Source of the DNA: CALXQW01 sp031553045
Lineage (GTDB): Bacteria; Verrucomicrobiota; Verrucomicrobiia; Opitutales; Intestinicryptomonadaceae
Reading direction: 5' to 3'
DNA length: 36,406 nucleotides
Assembly: GCA_031553045.1 (NCBI GenBank)
Contig: JAVBLZ010000023.1
Span: forward strand, 1 to 36,406
Below, piece by piece: positions 1 through 7,994 of the stretch. Position numbers and translations under genes: made by a program. The notes under the pieces are model-generated. The model made no database searches. It had not been told where the DNA came from and was given only the letters and a program-made list of their open reading frames with translations. How positions within the stretch are numbered: the stretch's first letter is position 1; each line of letters begins with the position of its first letter.

Positions 1-115
1 TCTCTTTCTCATCCTCCCTCTATATACCTCCTTCTGTCCCCCACCCCTCCCCCCCCGCCCCGCGCCCCCCCGCCCGCGCCCCGCGCCCCGCGGCCGCCGC
101 CGCCCGCCGCCCGCT
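1..115. other. GC-rich low-complexity contig edge, probable artefact
   Basis: The first ~115 bases are almost pure pyrimidine at the start and then nearly pure C/G with runs of C and CGCC/GCCG units. This is abruptly different from the AT-leaning sequence that follows at about 120. No gene reads through it. It looks like a low-quality or chimeric read end at a contig terminus rather than biology, although a real GC-rich simple repeat cannot be excluded from sequence alone. Confidence 0.7.
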
Positions 116-530
116 TGCTCTTGTGCGGCAACTTGCTTAAATGCTAAAATAAATATTACGCATATTGCCTTACAAAACCAGAGCTTACGCACACCCAAAA
201 TCTTTCGTATTGATATATTATTAATCTCCATTTTTCCAAATAATTAATAATATTTTCTAGCACAGCCGACCCATCTTGTCAATATCATTGATAACAATGT
301 TAACTATGTTACCAGCATGCAAATTACCTACCATTCCGCTTCTCAACTAAGTTTTAATGCTTTTCCGTTTTATTTATCGCAACCCATCTTGATTCAAAAT
401 TTTTAAAGGTTTGGCAAAACTTTAAAGTAAGTATGAAACAATATCCCTTTTGTTTTTAGAGTTTGGCAAATAAGATGAATTTTTAAAACCTTTGCGGAAA
501 AGTAACAAACATGAAATGAATTCAAGATAG

Positions 531-851
531 ATAATTGTCAAATTTTCAACTAATAGCTGTACGAAAACCCCTGAAAATAAATCGCTCCAATCCGATAACT
601 ATCCATTGAACAAAGCAATATTTATCGCAGAAAGCAGTGCCAGAACATCTGCAGAATTGATGCAAATCAAACGCAATAATGAAAGATGAATTTCTATATT
701 ACCGTCTCTTAAGACCGAAAATCTGAACGCCTATCTTGAGGCAAGATATTTTAAAGATTACTCTAATTTACTCGTCAACACGGCGAATGTATATTTTGCC
801 AAACTTAAAATACGTGCACCGAGGCTTGTCGAAGCCTTAAGTTGGAACTGA
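531..851 (+). pseudogene. Possible decayed coding remnant with one in-frame TGA
   Basis: After a TAG at 528-530 the frame stays open until a TGA at 687-689 and then, in the same frame, to a TGA at 849-851. The second half translates to a protein-like segment (for example LEARYFKDYSN and KIRAPRLVEALSW) with codon choice similar to neighbouring genes. I do not recognise a family. It has no convincing start codon or ribosome site. It may be a gene fragment broken by a stop, or a chance open frame. Confidence 0.25.
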
Positions 852-891
852 AAATGTATTGCTTAGAGAAGCACAAATTTCAACTCACATA

Positions 892-943
892 AATTGCGTC
901 AACCTTTGTAATCAACCTTTGTAAAATACCCTGCTGACGCAAT
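892..943. repeat. 10-bp inverted repeat around a 13-nt tandem duplication
   Basis: AATTGCGTCA at 892-901 is matched by its exact reverse complement at 934-943. Between and partly overlapping them, TCAACCTTTGTAA occurs twice back to back (899-911 and 912-924). The unit lies just left of the MITE-like element at 959-1181. It could be a small mobile-element end or a hairpin; there is no T-tract to suggest a terminator. Confidence 0.5.
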
Positions 944-958
944 TATTGAAAGTCGCCA

Positions 959-1181
959 CTAGACTAAGTGCGGTTTAAATGGCAACAGAGTTAAATGAAC
1001 TTTATGGCTTTTTTTCTTAGCTTCATTTGCCTCAATGATTTCGCTCACTAGAAAGGCGTTCGTTCCTTAAAAGCTGGGGTATAACACTAATACTGCGTCT
1101 CCATTTTTTAAGGCGAAGCAAACGCAGCTATTGCGTGAAAGCGTTTGGCAAATGTTGCTATTTAAACCCCACTTGCCCTAG
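959..1181. mobile_element. MITE-like element, copy A (223 bp)
   Basis: The element is bounded by imperfect ~28-bp terminal inverted repeats. The left end reads CTAGACTAAGTGCGGTTTAA and continues; the right end, reverse-complemented, reads CTAGGGCAAGTGGGGTTTAA and continues to GCAAC on both sides (23 of 28 positions match). Its core around 1070-1130 (AGCTGGGGTA, TGCGTC, CGAAGCAAACG) is shared with the element at 8875-9090, and its ends with 25628-25679. No transposase is encoded, so it would be non-autonomous. TA sits at each outer edge, as for IS630/Tc1-type targets (inference). Confidence 0.65.
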
Positions 1182-1415
1182 AGCATATCCCAATTAAATG
1201 CCTTCGTTTTGGCAAAGTATTTTTGCGAATAACTCCGCTTAGGTTCTAACCCAGACATGGCACGTAATTCATTACGCTTCCAGCCTCAATCCGTACCCAA
1301 TGCTTGTTTTTCATCGAAACTACTTAAATCAAAACGAAGGGACACTCGATCTTCAGAAACAAGAAACCTTGTTGCAATTTAATTGCGATACCCTCTAGCC
1401 CTCAAATGAATAAAT

Positions 1416-1445
1416 CAAAAAAAAGCGCAGGCCTAACCTGCGCTT
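1416..1445 (-). terminator. Rho-independent terminator of the secretin operon
   Basis: On the minus strand an 8-bp GC-rich stem (AGCGCAGG / CCTGCGCT) with a five-base loop is followed by a run of eight Ts. It lies about 20 bases beyond the secretin stop codon and therefore closes the five-gene operon that starts at 8744. Confidence 0.85.
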
Positions 1446-1463
1446 AAATTAAATTTTGAATTA

Positions 1464-4268
1464 CTATTCTTCAGCACCTGAGCTGATTTCAGCCGTACGT
1501 GGAACTATGCCACTTGGGGAAACAATAACAGGATTCTGGAATGTTGTGCCTGGGCCGTAGTTTGAAGAAGGTGCAAATCTTTCACGACCAACGCTACCTC
1601 CTGGGGAGATTGTATTTGCAGTAACAAATATCAAGAGATTCTTCTTTTCGCTAACTTCGCCCTTTGACTGGAATAAACGGCCAATTAAAGGTATATCGCC
1701 CAAAATTGGAACACTGTCATCAAGTCTGCGGACTTCTTCTCTTGTCAAGCCACCGAGCACTATTGTTGCGCCGTCAAATACAGTAACCTTTGTTGTGATT
1801 TCACGAACAGAGAATACCGGCTGAATAAAGCCTGATGGAACTGTAACAACGTTGGTCATAGTAACCGCAACTGCATAGCCGCCGTATTCCATGAAGCCTT
1901 CAAACTCTGTTACACGTGGTGCAAGGTCGAGAGTAATAGTGTCGTCGTCAGATACGGTTGGTGTTACACGCATTACAACACCTACGTCATACTCAATAAA
2001 GTCACGAGGAGTACCGGGAGTAATAGTTACACCAGCAGAACCGCCGCCACTTGAGCTGCCCGTACCAACCTGAGATTGTACGTCGCCCCATTCATTTGGA
2101 TAGCGCATTTTCTGAGAAACTGTGATTGATGCTTCCTGACCTGAGTGCACCGTAACCTTGGGGCTGCAGAGCAAGTCTGAACCCTGTTTTTGGTCGAGCG
2201 CATTGATGAGCATGCTAAATTCATAGCCGTCTATAACACCCAATACCGCATTTGCCATTGGCAAACCGTCACGCAACCAACCCATATTGATTGTGCTTGG
2301 GATTGTTGGCGCATACTGTGTGATAACCATTGGGTCTTGCTTAAATACGTCTGAAATACGTATTTCAGATGAAGAAGCATCTTGCTTTGTGTCAGCCAAA
2401 GTACGGTTAGATGTATTGAAAATGTTTTTGGTTGTAATGTTTCCGTTGGCGTCTGTTGTTGACTTTGTGAGGTTGTAGTTAAAGCCCAATTCCTGCAAGT
2501 CGCCTTGGTTGACTTCCATGAATTTTGCTTCAATTTCTACCTGCTTTACTTCACCGACGAAACGGAAGAGCAATGCTTGTATCTTTTCAAGATTACGCGT
2601 TGTATTTGTTATGATGAGCTTTGTCTGACCGTCTGTTGCAACGTTAGAACCCTGAGCCCAATCAACACCTGAACGTTCAAAGAATTTCTTGATGCCGTCT
2701 GCAATAGCGCTTGGGTCATGGCCGCCGCCCTCAGAACCGCCGCCGCCAAATGGGTTGGAAGTGTCTGTGGATGCTGTTGCATCAATACCCGTCATCTTTG
2801 TGATAGCAGCAGAATTGATTTCAAAAACTTTGGTTTCCAAATTGGTTGTGCTGCCGCCTTTACGGAATACTACAACGCCTTTTTCAATGTCGTAGGTGAA
2901 CTGTGTCTGGCGTGATACCAAGTCTAAAACTTGACCCAAAGAAAGGTCGCGCAGTGTAATTGTAACCTTAGCATCGTCGGCTACGTCTGCAATCATCATA
3001 TTTACACCCCTTTTGCCTTCTTCACCCTCGCTCTTTTTGTCATACTCGCGTGAGAGTACGGAGAGCGTGTCTATTACACGGGCAAGTGGAACACCGGGAT
3101 CTGGGAAATTGATTTCAGGAATTATGATATCCTTGAGCTTTGCTTCAATAGGTGAAGCCTCTGAATCTTTAGGAGCGCTGATTGTCTGGCTTTTGAAGTT
3201 TCTGGGGCGTGTCCAAGCGCTTGTTACTTCATTGAGCATAGCTTCACGTGTAACCGCATAAGATAGTTCATTAGAATTCTTGAGCTTTTCATAAATGAGC
3301 TTTTGATAACCCTTAGACTCCAAGTTTGAGGAATCAAGCGTTTCTACTTCACGGAATGTATTGAGCGCATTTTGATAGTCGCCATAGAGATACTTCACAC
3401 GGCCTTCAGACAAAAGTTCATCAATTTTCTTTTGTTTTTGCACGTAGGTAGAATCAACTTCCGCTATTGAATTGTTGTATGGATTTTCAGCAGCGTTTGC
3501 AATTTTTGCAACAAAAGCTTCACCCCTTTTGGCGTCTTCTTCATTGACTGCGTAATCCGCAGCCTGAGTTTTTGCTTCAGTTGTTTTCTTTTTAGAAATT
3601 GCTATGAGAGCAAGCTCCTTAGACATTGCAGCCCTTGCAGCCTTGATTTCAGCCCTTGTTTCATTTGCCATTTCAGATGAGGGCAATTTTGCTTCAGCCC
3701 TACCGAGCAATTCAGAAGCTTCCGACCATTTTTCAGCATCCATGCTGTGGTAAGCTTCGTCTATCAATTCATGTGCTGCAAGTATCTGAAGATTCTGTTT
3801 GCGGACAGCTTCAGACATAGCGTCGTCAACATTTTCTACAACAGGTTCGGCATTTTCTTCGCCTTCCTTTTTCTCAGCATCTTCAGAAGCCATTTTCGCA
3901 GGGGCTGCAGCTTCTTCGGCTGCTTTCTTTGCGGCTTCTTCTTCGGCTGCTACTTTTGCAGCTTCGTCTGCGGCTGTCTTTGCGGCGGCTTCTTCAGCAG
4001 CCACTTTTGCCTGCTTTTCAATGTCTCCATTGACGGCGATCAGCATACGCTGCACGCCTTTGTCATTAGGGGCAATTTTTACTAACTCTTCAAGAGCCGC
4101 TTTGGATGCCTGCAAATCTCCAGAATCCCTGGCCTGAAGAGCTGACACCATTAGACTCACCTTTTCTTGGGTATTGTCGCCCTGTGCGTACACCGAGCAC
4201 GCAAACGATGCGCACGCCAATAATGTAACAGCAAGGACGAACCTTTTAGTGATGCTATGTTTTTTCAT
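1464..4268 (-). CDS. Secretin (PilQ/GspD family), Amuc_1098-like
   Basis: A 934-residue outer-membrane secretin that would form the gated pore of a type IV pilus or type II secretion-like apparatus. A signal peptide covers about residues 1-29. Residues ~84-140 are an Ala/Glu/Lys-rich helical stretch, followed by TPR-like helices (~165-335), an STN/N0-like domain (~385-470), an N1-like domain interrupted by a Gly-rich insert at ~507-516, and a secretin beta-domain (~590-885). The C-terminal signature is clear (IVLGGLTREE then VPILGDIPLIGRLF at ~836-866). It is the last of five co-directional genes and is followed by a strong terminator. The long N-terminal extension and the gene order match the Akkermansia Amuc_1098 type rather than classical PilQ, which usually carries AMIN domains. 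The family call is firm; the substrate is unknown. Confidence 0.93.
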   Translation of the reverse strand: MKKHSITKRFVLAVTLLACASFACSVYAQGDNTQEKVSLMVSALQARDSGDLQASKAALEELVKIAPNDKGVQRMLIAVNGDIEKQAKVAAEEAAAKTAADEAAKVAAEEEAAKKAAEEAAAPAKMASEDAEKKEGEENAEPVVENVDDAMSEAVRKQNLQILAAHELIDEAYHSMDAEKWSEASELLGRAEAKLPSSEMANETRAEIKAARAAMSKELALIAISKKKTTEAKTQAADYAVNEEDAKRGEAFVAKIANAAENPYNNSIAEVDSTYVQKQKKIDELLSEGRVKYLYGDYQNALNTFREVETLDSSNLESKGYQKLIYEKLKNSNELSYAVTREAMLNEVTSAWTRPRNFKSQTISAPKDSEASPIEAKLKDIIIPEINFPDPGVPLARVIDTLSVLSREYDKKSEGEEGKRGVNMMIADVADDAKVTITLRDLSLGQVLDLVSRQTQFTYDIEKGVVVFRKGGSTTNLETKVFEINSAAITKMTGIDATASTDTSNPFGGGGSEGGGHDPSAIADGIKKFFERSGVDWAQGSNVATDGQTKLIITNTTRNLEKIQALLFRFVGEVKQVEIEAKFMEVNQGDLQELGFNYNLTKSTTDANGNITTKNIFNTSNRTLADTKQDASSSEIRISDVFKQDPMVITQYAPTIPSTINMGWLRDGLPMANAVLGVIDGYEFSMLINALDQKQGSDLLCSPKVTVHSGQEASITVSQKMRYPNEWGDVQSQVGTGSSSGGGSAGVTITPGTPRDFIEYDVGVVMRVTPTVSDDDTITLDLAPRVTEFEGFMEYGGYAVAVTMTNVVTVPSGFIQPVFSVREITTKVTVFDGATIVLGGLTREEVRRLDDSVPILGDIPLIGRLFQSKGEVSEKKNLLIFVTANTISPGGSVGRERFAPSSNYGPGTTFQNPVIVSPSGIVPRTAEISSGAEE

Positions 4269-4357
4269 ATGGGTTGTAGTAATAGTTGTAATAGTTAAGG
4301 GTAAGATTACTGTTTTAAAAAAAAATTAAAAGCTTTTTTTTCTGAAATATTCAAAAT

Positions 4358-5227
4358 TTATTCCTGCGGAAAGATATTCGTATTGCCTGAAGCTGAAACT
4401 TTCACGGTTTTAACAAGTGCGCCATCTTTGTATTGGTCTATGACGGCATACTCTTTATCCATATCCATTTCTTTGACGGTGTATTTAAAACTACCGGATG
4501 TTATAGACTCTCCAACACTCTTGAATGTCCACTTAAACTTAGCGTCGCTACTTGATTTAATAAGCATCAAACGCTCATCAGGCAGAGGTGTTGGCTTGTC
4601 GGAATAGATGGTAACCGTCTTACCGAGATTTTTATCCTCAATAGTAATTGTTACGTAATCTATGTAAACATTTTGAGTTTTGTCCAACTCTCTCTTTGTG
4701 TTAAAGGAACGTATTATGAGGCCCATAGCCATTTTTTTGGCAGCGCCGTTATCCAAAACTTCCTTGGTAATTTCCTCATTAATTTTGCCCATGTACACCG
4801 CATTATTGCGGGTATCTGTGAGAGAAATAAATGGCGGCGTATAACCGGAATACCTTATGGGGTAAATAGCCGTTACAATTTCCCCGAAAATTAAATTGAA
4901 AGCTTTTTTCTCACCTTCCGTTTTATATGGAGGTTCTGCAATAAAATTGCCTTTGGAATCTAACCAAATTTTTGGAGGAGTAAAAACTTGAAACAGCCAA
5001 AGACCCCTGTCATCTTGAGGCTTTACGGCAGGCCATTCCAGTGCTTCTTCTGCACTTATGCTTATATCTTTGTTTTGCCATTTTTCACCCTTTGGGTCAA
5101 GCGCAAGAATTTTGTCCGTATCAGACTTTGTGGCGCTGATTGTACTTTTATTCAGATGATAGAATGCACCGGAAGCGCAGAGAATCATAATTGCCACTAT
5201 GAGGAAAATTTTATCGTAATGTTTCAT
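4358..5227 (-). CDS. Single-pass envelope protein, Amuc_1099-like
   Basis: A 289-residue protein with one N-terminal membrane segment (residues ~8-25) and a soluble, beta-rich periplasmic remainder. No catalytic motif is visible. Two similar-sized halves can be sensed (~50-180 and ~190-289), each rich in short strands and charged turns. It sits between the PilO-like gene (26-base gap) and the secretin gene (89-base gap), where classical pilus operons carry the lipoprotein PilP that couples the inner-membrane platform to the secretin. It has no lipobox, so it is not PilP by sequence. By position and architecture it corresponds to Amuc_1099 of Akkermansia, whose role is not established. A coupling or scaffold function is inference. 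Confidence 0.75.
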   Translation of the reverse strand: MKHYDKIFLIVAIMILCASGAFYHLNKSTISATKSDTDKILALDPKGEKWQNKDISISAEEALEWPAVKPQDDRGLWLFQVFTPPKIWLDSKGNFIAEPPYKTEGEKKAFNLIFGEIVTAIYPIRYSGYTPPFISLTDTRNNAVYMGKINEEITKEVLDNGAAKKMAMGLIIRSFNTKRELDKTQNVYIDYVTITIEDKNLGKTVTIYSDKPTPLPDERLMLIKSSSDAKFKWTFKSVGESITSGSFKYTVKEMDMDKEYAVIDQYKDGALVKTVKVSASGNTNIFPQE

Positions 5228-5253
5228 TTTTCGTAAAATAAAAATTGTTATGA

Positions 5254-6297
5254 CTACTCAGATTTTTCTTCCGCTTTTTTGTCAACTTTTGGGAGTTCTT
5301 TTACTACTTCCAGATACTCAATTATAACTATAAATTGAGATATGTTGTTTGATACAATAGGGGTTTTTTCTTCAACGGCAGGCGTACCCGCAACACCCTC
5401 TGTAGATTCCTCAACGGCGACTGCAAAAGGATCAAAAGCCGGCGCAGAACCGTTAATAGCACCCGCATCTGCCATAAGAATAGCATTCATGTCTGCTGGT
5501 TTAACTTCAATACTGCGCACAACAAGCATTGCGTCAAAAGTGCGCAACTGATTTAAGAATAACCTCAGCACTTCAGTGTGCCCCGTAAATTCAAATTTAA
5601 ACGCCAATGTATTGATGCTGCCCGCAATTCTTGCACTTATCTTTGGGTCTATCTGGAAGATTTCTTTTTTATCTTCACGCTGGCGGGCACTCATGGCACT
5701 CTTATTTTTCATATCCAAGCCGGCATTTTCTTCAGCCAGATTTTCACGAGCCACCGAAAGTATGTTCATTTCAGTTTCGGCAGGTTTTGATTTTATCAAT
5801 TTGCCCAATATATAATTGAGTATGCTTGCCTGTTTTGCCAAAGGCAATATCGCCTCAGGCGCAGGTGCTGGCGCATTTGGCTGCACATAGCGCTTAAAGC
5901 CAAAGTCTATATCCGGCGCAACGACAATTCCCACATCTTTGGAATCTTTCTTCCACCTGTTTACCAAGCCGCCCAAAGAGCCCACAAATTGATAACCCTC
6001 GGTTGTGTCCAGCTTGAGGTTGAATATTTCAGCACTTGAACGGCTCAAATCTTTTACAAGAGAGTCAAGCTTTGCTTCAAGAATTTTGATATTCTCGGCA
6101 GATACGGCAACTTCAGCCTCCGAAGGGTCTGCGTTACGCGCCCTCGTATAGTTGTTCTTGGATTTTTCATAGGCGCTTTTTGCGTCTGAAAGTTCAAGAT
6201 ACTTGTAAATTGCAAAGCCCGTACCGCCTAAAAAGGCAAGCACCAGCACTGCGATAACAGTATAAAATATTGGGTATGATTTGGAATTAGAGTTCAT
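5254..6297 (-). CDS. PilO/GspM-like inner-membrane protein, Amuc_1100 homologue
   Basis: A 347-residue protein: short cytoplasmic N-terminus, one membrane helix (~9-31), a coiled coil (~36-95), and two ferredoxin-like halves (~115-180 and ~229-335) separated by a charged linker. This is the architecture of Amuc_1100, the pilus-associated TLR2-signalling protein of Akkermansia muciniphila. Several segments align by eye with the Amuc_1100 sequence as I remember it: a strand-helix region ending RSIEVKP, a Pro/Ala-rich insertion at ~279-312, and a final strand pair FIVIIEYLEVV. The flanking genes also match (PilM-like before, Amuc_1099-like after). It probably forms part of the inner-membrane platform. 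Whether it is surface-exposed or immunoactive cannot be told from sequence. Confidence 0.85.
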   Translation of the reverse strand: MNSNSKSYPIFYTVIAVLVLAFLGGTGFAIYKYLELSDAKSAYEKSKNNYTRARNADPSEAEVAVSAENIKILEAKLDSLVKDLSRSSAEIFNLKLDTTEGYQFVGSLGGLVNRWKKDSKDVGIVVAPDIDFGFKRYVQPNAPAPAPEAILPLAKQASILNYILGKLIKSKPAETEMNILSVARENLAEENAGLDMKNKSAMSARQREDKKEIFQIDPKISARIAGSINTLAFKFEFTGHTEVLRLFLNQLRTFDAMLVVRSIEVKPADMNAILMADAGAINGSAPAFDPFAVAVEESTEGVAGTPAVEEKTPIVSNNISQFIVIIEYLEVVKELPKVDKKAEEKSE

Positions 6298-6305
6298 CGT
6301 AGAAA

Positions 6306-7949
6306 TTATATTGGTTTGTCAGGATTGACAACTAGGGTGAATGTAAATTTAAGAATCCTAGGGTCTGTGGCGTCTCTGGTAACATCTGTAACCCTTTGAA
6401 TGAATACAAATTCTTGGTCTGTAAAACTCTTGAGGAGTCTGTCAACCCTTTCATTTGCACGCTTTGAAACGCCTTCAGGATCATCCAAATTAAGTTCTCT
6501 TATCAGCAATCTGCCAGAAAGCCTCAGATTATATTTTGCAGTTGCGCCAGTGCCAGTGCGGTCAACCTTGAGGTCGTCAAGCCAAACATCTTTTTCATTG
6601 ACCAAGCGCTCTTCCATTTTGACAAAGAGGTTTATCCAATTTGCCTTTGAACGCCCCAGTATTTCCAAATCTTGAATTTTGGAAATATATTTTTCCGAAA
6701 GCAGCCTATTGTCATCAATCTGCCTTGTGCGTTGGATAAACTCAGGCACACGCGCATCTATGGTCTTTTTGGAAGAATTAAAGGCGTCTATGCAAGAGTT
6801 GAATACCAAAATTGGAGGCACTGTTGCAATGGCGAGTAAAGCCGCAGCAATAATCATGAACGGCCTCTTTGCCCTGAAAGCCATATCGCTTACGACGTTG
6901 TCAGGCAAAAGATTAACGCCTATGCTTGAAGCAAGAAGCATTCCCGAAGCCTCGCCAATAAGTTCGCTAACTTGAGAGCTGCTCTCATTAAGGAGCGCCT
7001 GATTTACTTTTGAACCAACCGTAACATTTGCCAAAGTGTCAAAATAATCAACGTTGATATTTTGATCTTCACACAAAAATTCCGCAAGGCCTTTGAGCAA
7101 AGAACCTCTGCCCGTAAGATAAATTTTTGAAGGCGCTTTGATATTTGGTTTGCGCCTGTAATTTAGTATAGACCTTTTAAGCTCCATACTAAGGCGTTTC
7201 ATGTAGTTTTGGGCGCTTGCCTTAAACTGTTCTGAAACCAAACTGTGCCCCTGCTCTTGCTCTGAAGATGAAAAGAATTTCTTTTTTGTAGCCTCAGCCT
7301 GATCAAAAGAAAGACCCGACGAATCTGCAACAAGCTGTGTAAGGGCGTTGCCGCCCAAGGGTATTGTGCGTACAAAAAAACCGTCCTGCCTTGCAATAAT
7401 GAGATTTGAAGACTTGGCGCCTATGTTCAAAATGCTCACGTCTTCTTCAAGATTCGAGAACTTCCAAGCATTGTAGTCAAGAACTGAAGACGCCTGCAAA
7501 CGCTCAGGAACAACGCCTGAAGCCTCAAGAGCGACGCAAAGGGCGTTAGCCTCCGTAGTGCGCATAGAAATCAATAAAATTTCAGACTCAACTTCATCGC
7601 GGCTAATTTCCTGATAGTCCCAACTGACTTCGCTGAGGTCATACGGAATTGCCTTTGAAGCCTCAAACCTAATGACGTCTTCCTGGCTGGAGCCGCCCAA
7701 GCTTGGCACTTTGATAGTCTTGGTAAGAAACATACTGGAAGGCACAATGACCGTTGCCTTCCCTGTTAGACGCATAGACTTAAGCGCCACGGTCAAAGCC
7801 GAAAACCACTGATTTTGATCAGAATAATCGTAGATAAGATCACTAGTTTTAAAGTTGTCCAAAACCAAACGCCCACCCGCCACGGAGAATTCTCCGGCAA
7901 CGACGCACGTGGTCTGGCAATTTATTATAAGTTTATTTTTTGAACTCAT
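6306..7949 (-). CDS. PilM-PilN fusion, Amuc_1101-like
   Basis: A 547-residue protein joining two parts usually encoded separately. Residues ~1-340 are an actin-like PilM/FtsA fold with phosphate-binding and sugar-binding style motifs (LNIGAKSSNLII at ~174, IPLGGNALTQ at ~196, IYLTGRGSLLKGL at ~276). At ~345 the sequence GVNLLPDN resembles the INLLP motif with which PilN binds PilM, then comes one membrane helix (~363-384) and a PilN-like periplasmic domain. In type IV pilus systems PilM is a cytoplasmic ring anchored by the PilN tail; here both are covalently joined. Eight bases separate it from the next gene, so the two are co-translated. Amuc_1101 has the same size and position. Confidence 0.87.
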   Translation of the reverse strand: MSSKNKLIINCQTTCVVAGEFSVAGGRLVLDNFKTSDLIYDYSDQNQWFSALTVALKSMRLTGKATVIVPSSMFLTKTIKVPSLGGSSQEDVIRFEASKAIPYDLSEVSWDYQEISRDEVESEILLISMRTTEANALCVALEASGVVPERLQASSVLDYNAWKFSNLEEDVSILNIGAKSSNLIIARQDGFFVRTIPLGGNALTQLVADSSGLSFDQAEATKKKFFSSSEQEQGHSLVSEQFKASAQNYMKRLSMELKRSILNYRRKPNIKAPSKIYLTGRGSLLKGLAEFLCEDQNINVDYFDTLANVTVGSKVNQALLNESSSQVSELIGEASGMLLASSIGVNLLPDNVVSDMAFRAKRPFMIIAAALLAIATVPPILVFNSCIDAFNSSKKTIDARVPEFIQRTRQIDDNRLLSEKYISKIQDLEILGRSKANWINLFVKMEERLVNEKDVWLDDLKVDRTGTGATAKYNLRLSGRLLIRELNLDDPEGVSKRANERVDRLLKSFTDQEFVFIQRVTDVTRDATDPRILKFTFTLVVNPDKPI

Positions 7950-7994
7950 TTAATTTTTTTTTAAGGGATAAATTTTAGAAAATTCTGAAAAAAA

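Larger units (their letters stand above)
116..1415. other. Long gene-free AT-rich stretch
   Basis: About 1.3 kb with no intact coding frame on either strand. It contains a decayed open frame (531-851), a 10-bp inverted repeat enclosing a 13-nt tandem duplication (892-943), a 223-bp MITE-like element (959-1181) and a 13-bp palindrome around 1374-1386. I see no tRNA cloverleaf, rRNA or CRISPR repeat. It reads as degraded accessory DNA downstream of the secretin operon terminator. Confidence 0.6.

Noticed and set aside
892..943. Possible CRISPR-like unit because of the tandem repeat
   Set aside because: Only two adjacent 13-nt copies with no spacers and no cas genes in the window.
3747..4137. 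Two overlapping plus-strand open frames, one Phe/Cys-rich and one Ala/Ser-rich
   Set aside because: They are antisense to the Ala/Glu-rich repeat of the secretin; the biased codons of that repeat keep other frames open. No start context or protein-like composition.
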